A DNA stretch of 64,000 bases from Sandarakinorhabdus glacialis (GTDB lineage Bacteria; Pseudomonadota; Alphaproteobacteria; Sphingomonadales; Sphingomonadaceae). The first letter of the stretch is position 1; each line of letters begins with the position of its first letter. The translations under genes were made by a program, and so were the position numbers. Location of the stretch: positions 310,406-374,405 of the forward strand of contig NZ_BMJM01000002.1 in the NCBI RefSeq assembly GCF_014643455.1, written 5' to 3'. Shown one piece after another: positions 46,315-56,109 of the stretch. The notes under the pieces were generated by a model. It was not told where the DNA came from and did not search any database. It saw only the letters and a list, made by a program, of their open reading frames with translations.

Positions 46315-47382
46315 TCAGCCTTCCTCGCCGTCCGCTTCGCTATCCGGACCCGCCATCAAGGCTTCCGAAATTCCCGAAGTATTGTCGCGAATCATCTTTT
46401 CGATCTTCGCCGCCATCTCGGGATGTTCCTTCAGATACTTCTTGGCATTCTCACGACCCTGCCCGATGCGGGTCGAGTCGTGGCTGAACCAGGCACCCGA
46501 CTTTTCGACAACGCCGGCCTTCACGCCAAGGTCGAGAATTTCGCCGATCTTGGAAATTCCCTCGCCGTACATGATGTCGAATTCGACCTGCTTGAACGGC
46601 GGCGCGACCTTGTTCTTGACGACCTTGACCCGCGTCGTGTTGCCGACGACCTCGTCGCGGTCCTTGATCTGTCCGGTACGGCGAATATCGAGACGCACCG
46701 ACGCATAGAATTTCAGCGCGTTACCGCCGGTGGTCGTCTCCGGATTGCCGTACATCACGCCGATCTTCATGCGCAGCTGGTTGATGAAGATCACCATGCA
46801 CCGCGAACGGCTGATCGAACCCGTCAGCTTGCGCAGCGACTGGCTCATCAGGCGCGCCTGGAGCCCTACGTGGCTGTCACCCATCTCACCTTCAATTTCC
46901 GCGCGCGGCACCAGGGCCGCGACCGAATCGATCACCAGGACATCGATAGCGTTCGATCGCACCAGCGTGTCGACGATCTCAAGCGCCTGCTCTCCGGTAT
47001 CGGGCTGCGACACGATAAGCTCGTCGATGTTGACGCCAAGCTTCTTGGCATAAGCCGGATCAAGCGCGTGCTCGGCATCGACGAACGCCGCCGTGCCGCC
47101 GCCGCGCTGGGCCTCGGCAATTGCGTGCAGTGCCAAAGTGGTCTTGCCCGAACTTTCCGGACCATAGATTTCGATGACACGGCCACGCGGCAATCCACCA
47201 ATGCCGAGCGCGATATCCAGGCCCAGCGAGCCCGACGAGATCGATTCGACCTCCATCGTCTCCTTCGAGCCCAGCTTCATCACCGAGCCCTTGCCGAACG
47301 CACGGTCGATCTGTGCCAGTGCCGCCTCAAGCGCCTTCTGCCTATCCATGCCCCCGTCTACCACCTTCAATGCTGCTGCCAT
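46315..47382 (-). CDS. recA: RecA recombinase
   Basis: A 355-aa strand-exchange protein and LexA co-protease. The Walker A loop is [13 protein letters not shown]; the DNA-binding loops and [13 protein letters not shown] are present. It ends in an acidic tail ([11 protein letters not shown]). ATG 47382 has GGCGGAGA upstream. A LexA box overlaps the -35 of its promoter and a strong terminator follows, so it is a single SOS-controlled unit. Confidence 0.99.
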   Translation of the reverse strand: MAAALKVVDGGMDRQKALEAALAQIDRAFGKGSVMKLGSKETMEVESISSGSLGLDIALGIGGLPRGRVIEIYGPESSGKTTLALHAIAEAQRGGGTAAFVDAEHALDPAYAKKLGVNIDELIVSQPDTGEQALEIVDTLVRSNAIDVLVIDSVAALVPRAEIEGEMGDSHVGLQARLMSQSLRKLTGSISRSRCMVIFINQLRMKIGVMYGNPETTTGGNALKFYASVRLDIRRTGQIKDRDEVVGNTTRVKVVKNKVAPPFKQVEFDIMYGEGISKIGEILDLGVKAGVVEKSGAWFSHDSTRIGQGRENAKKYLKEHPEMAAKIEKMIRDNTSGISEALMAGPDSEADGEEG

Positions 47383-47429
47383 GTTCTCCGCCCTTTCCTA
47401 GACGTATGATGCAACACGTCAATGAGGCA

Positions 47430-47467
47430 TTCGTATCCCGTTTGTTCCATGAGAACAAGTGGCGAAC
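47430..47467 (-). promoter_or_regulatory. recA promoter with LexA box
   Basis: Minus strand TTGTTC (47458-47453), 17-base spacer, TACGAA (47435-47430). GAAC-AAGTGGC-GAAC (47453-47467, plus strand) is the alphaproteobacterial LexA operator GTTC-N7-GTTC seen from the other side. It covers the -35, so LexA should block RNA polymerase. Confidence 0.9.
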
Positions 47468-47503
47468 ACAAGTTTATTTCAGCGCTTGATTTCAACAGCT
47501 TCG

Positions 47504-49087
47504 CTAATGAGCCGGACAAGCGTCGCCAATTGCAGCAACAAGTTCGGCCAACGCAAACGGCTTGGCAAGGAACCGCACACCCTGGGCACTGGCTGCACGG
47601 TGCAGCGGCGCTTCTGCGGACCCCGACATCAGTACGACGCCCAGCCCCGGCCGCATCGCCAAGGCCCGCGACGCCAGTTCGACACCATCGATCCCCGGCA
47701 TCATGATATCCGACACGAGCACGTCGAATTCCGCGCCTTCGTCCAGGATCCCGAGCGCCACCATGGCATCGCCTGCGACCGTTACGACCGGTCCGAACCG
47801 CCGCAACCCCCGCTCCAGAATGGCCCGGACCGCGGCGTCGTCCTCCACCAGCAACACGCGCAGATCTACCAGCGAGTTCTCCTGCGCCTGCGCCGCGACG
47901 ACCGGTGCCACCACACGCGCGGCCAACCGCGTCACCGCAGGCAGATACACACTGAAGACGGTCCCCCGCCCTCCATCCGAGGGCGATGCAAAGATATAGC
48001 CGCCGCTCTGCTTGACGATGCCATACACCGTCGACAGCCCGAGCCCGGTGCCTTCCCCCATCGGTTTTGTCGTGAAGAATGGCTCGAATATCTTGCCGGC
48101 AATCGCGGCCGGTATCCCTGCCCCGGTATCGACGACATCGATCGCGATATGATCGACCTGCGGGATGATTCGGTGTCCCAGCGCGTGAATTTCGCCCGCC
48201 GGCACATCGCGTACCGTGATGGTAAGCGATCCCGCCCCTGACATGGCATCGCGCGCGTTGACGGCAAGATTGACGATAACCTGCTCGATCTGCCCGGGAT
48301 CGGCCCGCACCGCCGCCCGCAGCGGCCCGCCTTCGATACGAAGGTCAATTCCCTTGCCAAGAAGCTGCGCCAGCAACGGTCGCAGCGCCGCGATCAACGT
48401 TTCCAGGTCGAGCACTTGCTGCCGCTGTGGCTGTTGCCGGGCAAACGCCAGCAACTGCGCCACCAGTGCCGCCGCCCGCAGGCCATTGCGGCGGATCTCG
48501 TCGAGGTTCTCATGATCGGGGTCCCCCACCGGGTGCCGGTCGATCATCTGGTCAGTAATTCCCAGAACAGCCGTCAGGATGTTGTTGAAATCATGCGCGA
48601 CTCCGCCAGCCAACTGACCCACCGCCTGCATTCGCGTCGCTGCCGCAACCTGCGCCTCGAGCCGCAATTGCTCCCGAATATCGCGCATCGCCAGCAGCGC
48701 CCCGACGCCAAGGCCCGGCGGCACCGGGCTGATGGTGATCACCTGCTTTTCTTCCGGCCGCGTCACCAATGCGGCCCGGATCTCGATCTGCGCCCCACCG
48801 GCGATCGCCCGCCGCACCGCATCCGCCAGCCCGGTCGCATCTTCCGCAATCACCAGCGCCTCGGGTCGTGCGCCCGGCCGGCAGCCGGATCCGGCCGTCG
48901 CCAGCAACGCAACGTTGCTCACCGCGATCAAGCCATCGATCGACACCAGCGCCATCGCGAGCGGCAACGACATCAAAAGCTGCCCGATCCACGGGTTGGG
49001 CTCCCCCGCGGCATAGGGCGCCGGCCAACCACCAGGCGGCAAGGCAGGCCAGATCTCAGCCGTAGCGCTGCTCCGTCCAGGGATCAC
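47504..49087 (-). CDS. CckA-like hybrid sensor histidine kinase, no membrane segments
   Basis: A 527-aa protein. A PAS-like region covers about residues 35-140. The DHp domain has His165 in LAGGVAHDFNNILTA. The ATPase domain has NLAVNARDAM, DTGAGIPA and GTGLGLSTVYG. The C-terminal receiver has VEDD, Asp460 in VSDIMMPG and Lys509 in AKPF. Order next to recA-alaS and the H-box suggest CckA, which feeds ChpT-CtrA/CpdR in cell-cycle control. CckA normally has membrane helices; none are here. GTG 49087 overlaps the next gene's end by 32 bases. Confidence 0.85.
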   Translation of the reverse strand: MIPGRSSATAEIWPALPPGGWPAPYAAGEPNPWIGQLLMSLPLAMALVSIDGLIAVSNVALLATAGSGCRPGARPEALVIAEDATGLADAVRRAIAGGAQIEIRAALVTRPEEKQVITISPVPPGLGVGALLAMRDIREQLRLEAQVAAATRMQAVGQLAGGVAHDFNNILTAVLGITDQMIDRHPVGDPDHENLDEIRRNGLRAAALVAQLLAFARQQPQRQQVLDLETLIAALRPLLAQLLGKGIDLRIEGGPLRAAVRADPGQIEQVIVNLAVNARDAMSGAGSLTITVRDVPAGEIHALGHRIIPQVDHIAIDVVDTGAGIPAAIAGKIFEPFFTTKPMGEGTGLGLSTVYGIVKQSGGYIFASPSDGGRGTVFSVYLPAVTRLAARVVAPVVAAQAQENSLVDLRVLLVEDDAAVRAILERGLRRFGPVVTVAGDAMVALGILDEGAEFDVLVSDIMMPGIDGVELASRALAMRPGLGVVLMSGSAEAPLHRAASAQGVRFLAKPFALAELVAAIGDACPAH

Positions 49088-49721
49088 CCTCGTTATGATA
49101 GCCGCGCGTTTCCCAGAACCCCGGCTTGTCGGTCATGACGATCTCGATACGCTTCAACCACTTCGCGGATTTCCACAAATAGTAACGCGGGATAATGACC
49201 CGGACCGGCCCGCCGTGCTCGCGCGTGATCGGCGCGCCGTCATGGCTATGCGCCAAAAGGCAATCGTCCTCCGCAAAATGATCGAGCCGGACGTTGGTCG
49301 TATAGCCGTCATAGCTGTGCAGGATCACATGCCGCGCACCCGGCAATGGCTGCACGACGGACAGGAGATGCTGCGTCGACACCCCCTGCCAGTGGTTGTC
49401 GTATCGCGACCATTGCGTCACGCAATGGATGTCGGACACATCCTCGAACGCCGGCTGTTGCGCAAAATCAGCCCAACGCCATATGGTCGGATTGACGACC
49501 GCGCCATCGATCGTCAGTTCCCATTCCTCGCGCTGCACATCGGGCTGGATCCCCAGGTCGAGCACAGGCCAATTGGTCACCAGCCGCTGACCAGGCGGCA
49601 GGCGGTGCGAATGATCGACGTCGCTTGACCCGGTCAGCAACCGCCCGGCGCGCGCCCAGGCTTGCTTGACCGCAACCAGCTTGGCCCGCATCCCGTCCTC
49701 AAGGGCCTTGTCGTCCGTCAT
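49056..49721 (-). CDS. Sulfite-oxidase-like molybdenum oxidoreductase
   Basis: A 221-aa protein of the sulfite oxidase molybdopterin fold. The molybdenum thiolate is Cys100 in DIHCVTQWSRYDN. HSYDGYTTNV and GGPVRVIIPRYYLWKSAKW bind the cofactor as in YedY/MsrP. No twin-arginine or other signal peptide is visible, so it appears cytoplasmic, unlike MsrP. Substrate unknown. It starts 2 bases after the smpB stop and overlaps the kinase, so it belongs to the dapA-smpB operon. Confidence 0.9.
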   Translation of the reverse strand: MTDDKALEDGMRAKLVAVKQAWARAGRLLTGSSDVDHSHRLPPGQRLVTNWPVLDLGIQPDVQREEWELTIDGAVVNPTIWRWADFAQQPAFEDVSDIHCVTQWSRYDNHWQGVSTQHLLSVVQPLPGARHVILHSYDGYTTNVRLDHFAEDDCLLAHSHDGAPITREHGGPVRVIIPRYYLWKSAKWLKRIEIVMTDKPGFWETRGYHNEGDPWTEQRYG

Positions 49722-49723
49722 GC

Positions 49724-50203
49724 CTATCCGCGATCCCGCATGATCCGCGCCGCATCGCGTTTCCAGTCGCGCGTTTTCTCCGTCTCGCGCTTGTCGTGCA
49801 ACTGCTTGCCCTTGCCCAGCGCCAACTCGACCTTGGCACGGCCCTTGTCGTTGAAATAGATCGACAATGGCACAAGGGTCATGCCCTGCCGCGCCACCGC
49901 CGCCCCCATCTTGTTGATCTGGCGCTCGTGGAGCAGCAGCTTTCGCGGTCGCTTGGGTTCATGGTTGAACCGGTTACCGTGGCTGAACTCGGGAATATTG
50001 GCGTTGACCAGCCACATCTGCCCATCCTTCAGCTCGGCATAGGCCTCGGCGATACTGCCCTCGCCGCCGCGCAAGGCTTTCACTTCGGTACCCGCCAGCG
50101 CAATCCCCGCCTCGACCACGTCCTCGATGTAATATTCATACCGCGCCCGCCGGTTTTCGGCGACGGTCTTGACCTTGACGGTTTCGGGGCGAGGCCGCGC
50201 CAT
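49724..50203 (-). CDS. smpB: SsrA-binding protein
   Basis: A 159-aa protein that carries tmRNA to stalled ribosomes. It has the SmpB beginning [25 protein letters not shown], the body [27 protein letters not shown], and the basic C-terminal tail [14 protein letters not shown]. The ATG overlaps the dapA stop (ATGA). The dapA-smpB order is common in alphaproteobacteria. The tmRNA gene itself is not in the window. Confidence 0.97.
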   Translation of the reverse strand: MARPRPETVKVKTVAENRRARYEYYIEDVVEAGIALAGTEVKALRGGEGSIAEAYAELKDGQMWLVNANIPEFSHGNRFNHEPKRPRKLLLHERQINKMGAAVARQGMTLVPLSIYFNDKGRAKVELALGKGKQLHDKRETEKTRDWKRDAARIMRDRG

Positions 50204-51078
50204 CAGGCGAGCCCGGCATGGGCCAGCGCCGCGTCGACCGCCGTCGCCGACGCCGCCGACGCCGCACAGATCGGCAACCGCACATCACTCGCCATGTGCC
50301 CCATCCGCGCCAGTGCGTGCTTCGTCGGCCCCGGGCTCGCATCGCTGAACAGCGCCGCATGGAGCGGATAAAGCCGGTCGTTGATCGCCAGCGCCGTGCG
50401 GAAATCCCCCGACAGCGTCGCCGCCTGGAACTGCGCACACAGCCGGGGCGCGACATTGGCGGTCACCGAGATCGCGCCCACCCCGCCCATCGCGTTGAAC
50501 CCGAGCGCCATGTCGTCATTGCCCGAAAGCTGGATAAAATCCGCCCCGCACGCCGCGCGCTGCGCCGCCACCCGCGCCAGATTGCCCGTCGCATCCTTGA
50601 CCCCAACGATCGTCGGCAGCCTGGCCAGCACGGCCATCGTCTCGGTGCTCATGTCCGCCACCGAACGCCCCGGAATGTTGTAGATGATGATCGGCAAGCG
50701 CGAGCTTTCCGCCAGCGCCGTGAAGTGCGCGATCAACCCTGCCTGCGACGGCTTGTTATAATATGGCACGACGATCAGCGCCGCGTCGGCGCCGACATTC
50801 GCCGCATGTTGCATATGCGCGATTGCCGTCGCCGTGTCGTTCGATCCACAGCCAGCAATCACCGGTACGCGGCCGGCAGCCACCTCGACGGTCCGCGTAA
50901 TGACTGCATGATGTTCGGCATGGGTCAGCGTCGGCGATTCGCCTGTCGTCCCGCACGGCACCAGCCCGGTCGAACCTTCGGCGATCTGCCATTCGACGAA
51001 GGCCGCGAACGCATCCATGTCGACGGCGCCGTTTTTGAAGGGGGTCACCAACGCCGGAATCGAGCCCTGGATAATCAT
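50203..51078 (-). CDS. dapA: 4-hydroxy-tetrahydrodipicolinate synthase
   Basis: A 291-aa aldolase that condenses pyruvate with aspartate semialdehyde for diaminopimelate and lysine. Schiff-base Lys161 lies in VGVKDATG; Tyr133 in IIYNIPGR and the loop [12 protein letters not shown] are also present. The ATG at 51078 is taken by family length; the frame goes on to 51114. It is divergent from the second lytic transglycosylase across about 86 bases. The operon goes on to smpB and the oxidoreductase. Confidence 0.97.
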   Translation of the reverse strand: MIIQGSIPALVTPFKNGAVDMDAFAAFVEWQIAEGSTGLVPCGTTGESPTLTHAEHHAVITRTVEVAAGRVPVIAGCGSNDTATAIAHMQHAANVGADAALIVVPYYNKPSQAGLIAHFTALAESSRLPIIIYNIPGRSVADMSTETMAVLARLPTIVGVKDATGNLARVAAQRAACGADFIQLSGNDDMALGFNAMGGVGAISVTANVAPRLCAQFQAATLSGDFRTALAINDRLYPLHAALFSDASPGPTKHALARMGHMASDVRLPICAASAASATAVDAALAHAGLA

Positions 51079-51164
51079 GCCGTCCACATTGCTGTCCTCA
51101 AACTCTTCACCCAAACGCCTGAACCGCCTAAGGCGTCCCTACGTGGTTGAGTAGAAAGACTGAT

Positions 51165-53222
51165 ATGGAGCGCCGATGCCTCTTGGCAAGCAATGTCTTT
51201 TCACGCGCGCTGCCCCTTGCCGCGCTGCTGCTCTCCGCCGCCCCCGTCCTCGCGCAACTGTCGCCGGCATCGCGCAGCCTCTATACCGCCCGCCTCGCCA
51301 ACAATGCCGCCGGGCAATTCAGCAGCTTCGCTGCCTCGCCGCTGGTCGGCGCCGCATCCGATAACGCCATGGACGCTGTCGTCACCTGGGATCGCCTGCG
51401 CCGCACCAACTATACCAAGGCAAACGGCGCGACCTTCGGCGAATACGCCCGTTTCCTGAAAGAGCGCCCGGATTGGCCGCAAAGCGTCACTTTGCGCCGC
51501 GCCGCCGAAAAACTCATCGACGACACCATCCTCCCCGCCGACCGCATCACTTATTTCAAGCAGTTTCCGCCGATGTCGGCGCTCGCCAAGCTTTGGCTCG
51601 CCGAAGCCTATCTGCAGTCCGGCCGCAGCGCCGACGCGCGCGAGATGGCCCGCGACGCCTGGGATTCGGCCGGCCTCGACCCGATGCAGGAGATCACCCT
51701 GCTCGCCCAGTTCGAGCGCGACCTTCGTCCCGAAGACCATCTGTCTCGCGCCGACCGCCTGCTCTGGAGCGGCCAGACCAGCGCCGCCGGCCGCCTCTTG
51801 CCGCGCATGGACCAGGCCCGCCAGCAATGGCTGCTCGCCCGCATCGCATTGCGCACCAACAGCCCCGACGCCGCCAGCCGCCTCGCCAACGTGCCGGCCG
51901 CACTGGCGAACGACCCCGGCCTGATCCTCGACCGCGCACTCTACATGCGCCGCCGCGGCGATGTTGCGTCTGCACAGGCGCTGCTCGCCAACGCCAATCC
52001 GTCGCCCGGCAACGTTCTCGATCCCGAGACCTGGCTCAAGACCCGCCTCGAGTTCGCCCGCGCAGCCTGGCGCTCCGGCAACCCCGAGGCCGCGTATCGC
52101 ATCGCCTCGCGCCACAGCGCCTATCCCGATGCCCGGTCCGTCGCCGAACGCAGCCTCGGCGAACGCCAGGCCTATGTCGACAGCGAGTGGCTGGCTGGCT
52201 GGCTGGCGCTCCGCAAGCTCGGCCGCCCGCAACAGGCGGTGGCCAACTTCCAGAACGCCCGGACCGCCTCGCTGACCCCGCTCAGCCAGTCGCGCGGCGA
52301 CTATTGGATCGGGCGATCCTACGAGGCCGCCGGCAAGGCCAACGACGCCAGGGCCGCCTATGAGGCCGCCGCCGTGCATTTCGATTATTTCTACGGGCAG
52401 CTTGCCGCCGAACGCCTTGGCAAGCCTCTTTCCGTCATCCGCGCCCGCCAAGCCGTGATCCCCGGTGACGAAGCCAGCACCTTCCGCGCCGATCCGCTGG
52501 TCCGCGCCACTTTCGCACTCGGGGATCTCGGCGACCGCGGCCGCCAAGCCATCTTTCTTCGGCAACTCGCCGACCGCGCCAAGGGGCCCCGCCAGATGGC
52601 GCTCGTTGCAGGGCTGGCGGGGCCGCTCAATCGCCAGGATCTCGGTGTCTTCGCCGGCAAGGCCGCGCGCGCCGAAGGCGACTTCGGCCTGCTCGATTCC
52701 GCTTTCCCGGTGCTCCCGCTGCCGGGCAATTTGAGGCGCGACTTCACCATGATCCACGCCATCACCCGGCAGGAAAGCCAGTTCGACCGCACCATCACCT
52801 CGTCGGCCAACGCACAGGGGCTTATGCAACTCCTGCCCGGAACCGCTGCCGAACAGGCCGGCAAGATGGGCCTTCCCTCATCGACCGAGCGCCTGACCAG
52901 CGACCCGATCTACAACGTCACCCTCGGGTCCGGCTATTTCAACCGCCTCAAGGACAATCTCGCCGGCAGCCACGTCCTCGCCGTCGCCGGCTACAACGCC
53001 GGCCCCGGCAATGTCCGCAAATTCCTTGCCGCCAATGGCGACCCCCGCACCAGCGAGGACGTCATCGACTGGATCGAAGCCATCCCGCTGTCGGAAACCC
53101 GCAACTACGTCCAGCGCGTCCTCGAAAACGCCGTCGTCTACGACATGCTCAACCCGCAAACCGCGATCATGCCGACAACCAACCGCCTCAGCGCCTATCT
53201 CGGCAAACGCACCCCCGGCTAA
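51165..53222 (+). CDS. Soluble lytic murein transglycosylase (second of two)
   Basis: A 685-aa periplasmic enzyme of the Slt family, larger than the one at 36160. The signal is in RALPLAALLLSAAPVLAQ. A long alpha-superhelix is followed by the catalytic domain with Glu537 in AITRQESQFDRTITSSANAQ and GLMQLLPGTAAEQ. ATG 51165 is used; TTG 51147 is an alternative. The neighbour dapA makes the diaminopimelate found in the wall the enzyme cuts. A subtype A repeat follows the gene. Confidence 0.95.
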   Translation: MERRCLLASNVFSRALPLAALLLSAAPVLAQLSPASRSLYTARLANNAAGQFSSFAASPLVGAASDNAMDAVVTWDRLRRTNYTKANGATFGEYARFLKERPDWPQSVTLRRAAEKLIDDTILPADRITYFKQFPPMSALAKLWLAEAYLQSGRSADAREMARDAWDSAGLDPMQEITLLAQFERDLRPEDHLSRADRLLWSGQTSAAGRLLPRMDQARQQWLLARIALRTNSPDAASRLANVPAALANDPGLILDRALYMRRRGDVASAQALLANANPSPGNVLDPETWLKTRLEFARAAWRSGNPEAAYRIASRHSAYPDARSVAERSLGERQAYVDSEWLAGWLALRKLGRPQQAVANFQNARTASLTPLSQSRGDYWIGRSYEAAGKANDARAAYEAAAVHFDYFYGQLAAERLGKPLSVIRARQAVIPGDEASTFRADPLVRATFALGDLGDRGRQAIFLRQLADRAKGPRQMALVAGLAGPLNRQDLGVFAGKAARAEGDFGLLDSAFPVLPLPGNLRRDFTMIHAITRQESQFDRTITSSANAQGLMQLLPGTAAEQAGKMGLPSSTERLTSDPIYNVTLGSGYFNRLKDNLAGSHVLAVAGYNAGPGNVRKFLAANGDPRTSEDVIDWIEAIPLSETRNYVQRVLENAVVYDMLNPQTAIMPTTNRLSAYLGKRTPG

Positions 53223-53228
53223 CTTTTG

Positions 53229-53290
53229 TCCTCCCCCTAGAGGGGGGAGGCGAGAGACGCGCCTTCGCGGCCCGGGTGGGGGTGTCTCCC
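53229..53290. repeat. Double-hairpin intergenic repeat, subtype A, copy 2
   Basis: TCCTCCCCCTAGAGGGGGGA followed by ACGCG-CCTT-CGCGG and GGGTGGGGGTGTCTCCC. It differs from 38587-38650 at only a few bases. It lies between convergent genes, where it may end both transcripts. Confidence 0.85.
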
Positions 53291-53309
53291 GCCCAGAACA
53301 TAGCCGCCC

Positions 53310-54101
53310 TCAAAGATCCAGCTTCACCCCAAGCGCCTCCTCCGCCATCGCCCGAACCTCTACGCTAGCCTCGGGATAGTTCAGGTCGACTCCCTCCCCC
53401 AGCGCCGCAACAACAGCCTCCAACCCCTTGATCCGCGCAAATTTCTTGTCGTTGGCTGCAATAGCCGTCCACGGCGCCAGTTCGGTCGATGTCTGCTCGA
53501 ACATCTCCTTATACGCATCGAGATAGGCCTCGCGCATCGACCGGTTGTGATAATCCTCGACGCCGGTCTTCCACCGTTTCCACGGCGTCTCGATTCGCTC
53601 CTTCAGGCGCTTGTCCTGTTCTTTCTGGGTGATGTGCAGGAACAGCTTCACGATCCGCGCACCATCGGCAATGTGCAGCGCCTCGAACGCGTTGATCTCG
53701 TCATAGGCGCGCCGCCAGTCGGCTTCCGGCGTCAGTTTATCGACGCGTTCCACCAGCACCCTGCCATACCAGGTACGATCGAACACGACGATCTCGCGCT
53801 TCGCCGGCAGCCGCTCCCAGAACCGCCACAGATAATGATGCTCGACCTCGATCTTCGTCGGCGCCCCGATCGACCACACCCGCGTATAACGCGGGTCGAG
53901 GGGCGCCGTCATCCGGGTAATCAGCCCGCCTTTTCCGGCCGCATCCCAGCCCTCGATGGCGACGATCGCCTTGCGGCCCTGGTTGATATACGCGGCCTGG
54001 ATGAGCTCCAGCTTGTGCTCGAGTTCTCGGAGCTGTTTTTCATAGACCTCGCGGTCGAGATCTTCGTCGTGTTCGAATTTGCTCAGGTCGATCTTGGCCA
54101 A
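53310..54101 (-). CDS. ppk2: Polyphosphate kinase 2
   Basis: A 263-aa PPK2-family kinase that transfers phosphate between polyphosphate and nucleotides. Walker A is GWDAAGKGG at residues 51-59 and Walker B is FDRTWYGR from residue 107. The lid region KTGVEDYHNRSMREAY is present. The start is TTG 54101 with AGGGGGA 6 bases upstream. It follows aspS by 11 bases in one operon. Whether it prefers GDP, ADP or AMP is not clear; a single domain of this length fits class I (NDP kinases). Confidence 0.93.
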   Translation of the reverse strand: MAKIDLSKFEHDEDLDREVYEKQLRELEHKLELIQAAYINQGRKAIVAIEGWDAAGKGGLITRMTAPLDPRYTRVWSIGAPTKIEVEHHYLWRFWERLPAKREIVVFDRTWYGRVLVERVDKLTPEADWRRAYDEINAFEALHIADGARIVKLFLHITQKEQDKRLKERIETPWKRWKTGVEDYHNRSMREAYLDAYKEMFEQTSTELAPWTAIAANDKKFARIKGLEAVVAALGEGVDLNYPEASVEVRAMAEEALGVKLDL

Positions 54102-54112
54102 GGCGCGTCCCC

Positions 54113-55894
54113 CTATTCGACGATACGAATGTGCAACTCCCGCAACTGCTTCAGCGTTGCCGCGTTCGGCGCATTCATCATCAGGTCTTCGGCCTTCTGA
54201 TTCATCGGGAACACCACGACCTCACGGATGTTGGGCTCGTCGGCGATCAGCATGACCATCCGGTCGACACCCGGCGCCGAGCCACCATGCGGCGGCGCGC
54301 CGTATTTGAAGGCATTGATCATGCCGGTGAAATCGCGATCGACATCGGCCTGGCTATAGCCGGCAATCTCGAAGGCCTTGTACATGATCTCGGGCCGGTG
54401 GTTCCGGATCGCGCCCGACGACAGTTCAACGCCGTTGCAGACGATATCATACTGATAGGCCTTGATCGTCAGCGGATCCTGCGTCTCGAGCGCCTCAAGC
54501 TCGCCCTGCGGCATCGAGAACGGATTATGGCTAAAGTCGATTTTCTTGGCGTCCTCGTCATACTCGAACATCGGGAAATCGACGATCCAGCAGAATTTGA
54601 AAGTATCTTTCTCAATGATATCGAGCGTCGTCCCGACCCGCGTCCGCGCCAGCCCGGCCAGCTTGGCCGCCTGCGCTTCCTTGCCCGCCGCAAAGAAACA
54701 GCCATCGTCCGGCCCAAGGCCCAGCTGCTCGTAGATCGCCAGCATGCCCGCCTCGCCGTGGTTCTTGGCGATCGGCCCGCCGAACTCGCCGGCCTTGCGC
54801 GTAACATATCCCAGCCCGGCATAACCCTCGGCGCGAGCCCAGTCGTTCATCTCGTCGAAGAACTTGCGGCTCTTCTCGGCCGTGCCCGGCGACGGAATGG
54901 CTCGCACGATGCTGCCATCCTCGACCATCTTGGCAAAAATCCCGAACCCCGAGTTACGGAAGTGATCGCTCACATCCTGGATGACGATCGGGTTGCGCAG
55001 GTCGGGCTTGTCGTTGCCGTATTTCAGCATCGATTCCGCATATGGGATGCGCGGGAACGCCCCCTGAGTGACCGCCCAGGGCTTGCGCCCGCCAAAGCCG
55101 GCATTTTCCTCGAACACACCCGCCAGAACCGGCTCGATCGTCGCAAAAACATCGTCTTGCGTAACGAAGCTCATTTCGAAATCGAGCTGATAGAACTCGC
55201 CCGGCGAGCGATCGGCGCGCGCATCCTCGTCGCGGAAACACGGCGCAATCTGGAAATAGCGGTCGAAACCCGCCACCATCAACAGTTGCTTGAACATCTG
55301 CGGCGCCTGCGGCAGCGCATAGAATTTGCCGGGATGCACGCGGCTCGGCACCAGGTAATCGCGCGCCCCTTCGGGACTGCTGGCAGTCAAGATCGGCGTC
55401 TGGAATTCGGTGAAGCCTTGGTCGATCATTCGCCGGCGCAGGCTGGCAATCACCCCCGAACGCAACATCATGTTGGCATGCAGCCGCTCCCGCCGCAGGT
55501 CGAGATAGCGGTACTTCAACCGGATCTCCTCGGGATATTCGGCATCGCCCGCCACCGGCAACGGCAATTCGACCGCCGCCGACTGCACTGTCACCTCGAG
55601 CGCCCGCACTTCGATCTCACCCGTTGCCAGGTTCGCATTCACCGCCCCGCCCTCGCGTGCCACGGCATCGCCGGTGATTGTCACCACCGATTCCACCCGC
55701 ACCCGATCGAGCGTCTCGAACGCCGGCGACCCCGGCCCGACGACGATCTGCGTCAGCCCGAAATGGTCGCGCAGGTCGATAAACAACACGCCGCCATGAT
55801 CGCGCTTGCGGTGGATCCAGCCCGACAGGCGAACGCTCTGGCCGGCATCGGTGCCGCGCAGAGCGCCGCAATTATGGGTACGATAGGCGTGCAT
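54113..55894 (-). CDS. aspS: Aspartyl-tRNA synthetase (bacterial type)
   Basis: A 593-aa class II synthetase. The N-terminal OB domain has [23 protein letters not shown]. The catalytic core has [28 protein letters not shown] in part (motif 2) and [15 protein letters not shown] (motif 3). A GAD insert of about 120 residues lies between motifs. ATG 55894 gives the standard [13 protein letters not shown]. It is transcribed with ppk2. It is divergent from rnd. Confidence 0.97.
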   Translation of the reverse strand: MHAYRTHNCGALRGTDAGQSVRLSGWIHRKRDHGGVLFIDLRDHFGLTQIVVGPGSPAFETLDRVRVESVVTITGDAVAREGGAVNANLATGEIEVRALEVTVQSAAVELPLPVAGDAEYPEEIRLKYRYLDLRRERLHANMMLRSGVIASLRRRMIDQGFTEFQTPILTASSPEGARDYLVPSRVHPGKFYALPQAPQMFKQLLMVAGFDRYFQIAPCFRDEDARADRSPGEFYQLDFEMSFVTQDDVFATIEPVLAGVFEENAGFGGRKPWAVTQGAFPRIPYAESMLKYGNDKPDLRNPIVIQDVSDHFRNSGFGIFAKMVEDGSIVRAIPSPGTAEKSRKFFDEMNDWARAEGYAGLGYVTRKAGEFGGPIAKNHGEAGMLAIYEQLGLGPDDGCFFAAGKEAQAAKLAGLARTRVGTTLDIIEKDTFKFCWIVDFPMFEYDEDAKKIDFSHNPFSMPQGELEALETQDPLTIKAYQYDIVCNGVELSSGAIRNHRPEIMYKAFEIAGYSQADVDRDFTGMINAFKYGAPPHGGSAPGVDRMVMLIADEPNIREVVVFPMNQKAEDLMMNAPNAATLKQLRELHIRIVE

Positions 55895-56109
55895 GGGACA
55901 ATCTCGAATTGAACAGGGACATTTTGCCCGCAGCCGGGGCGTCGACGATGACGCGGGTGACACACGCCGGACGGCATTTTGTCAAGGCAAACGGCGCGTC
56001 ATGGCACTGCGGCAACACCTGCAATTAAACTGAACATCTTGCTTTGCATATTGTAACTGCCGCAAGTCTTCGACTGGTCGAGTCGCTTTCGGCGCTCTAT
56101 GACCAGTCA

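Noticed and set aside
54131-55912. 593-codon plus-strand frame opposite aspS
   Set aside because: aspS is unambiguous; the frame merely mirrors it.
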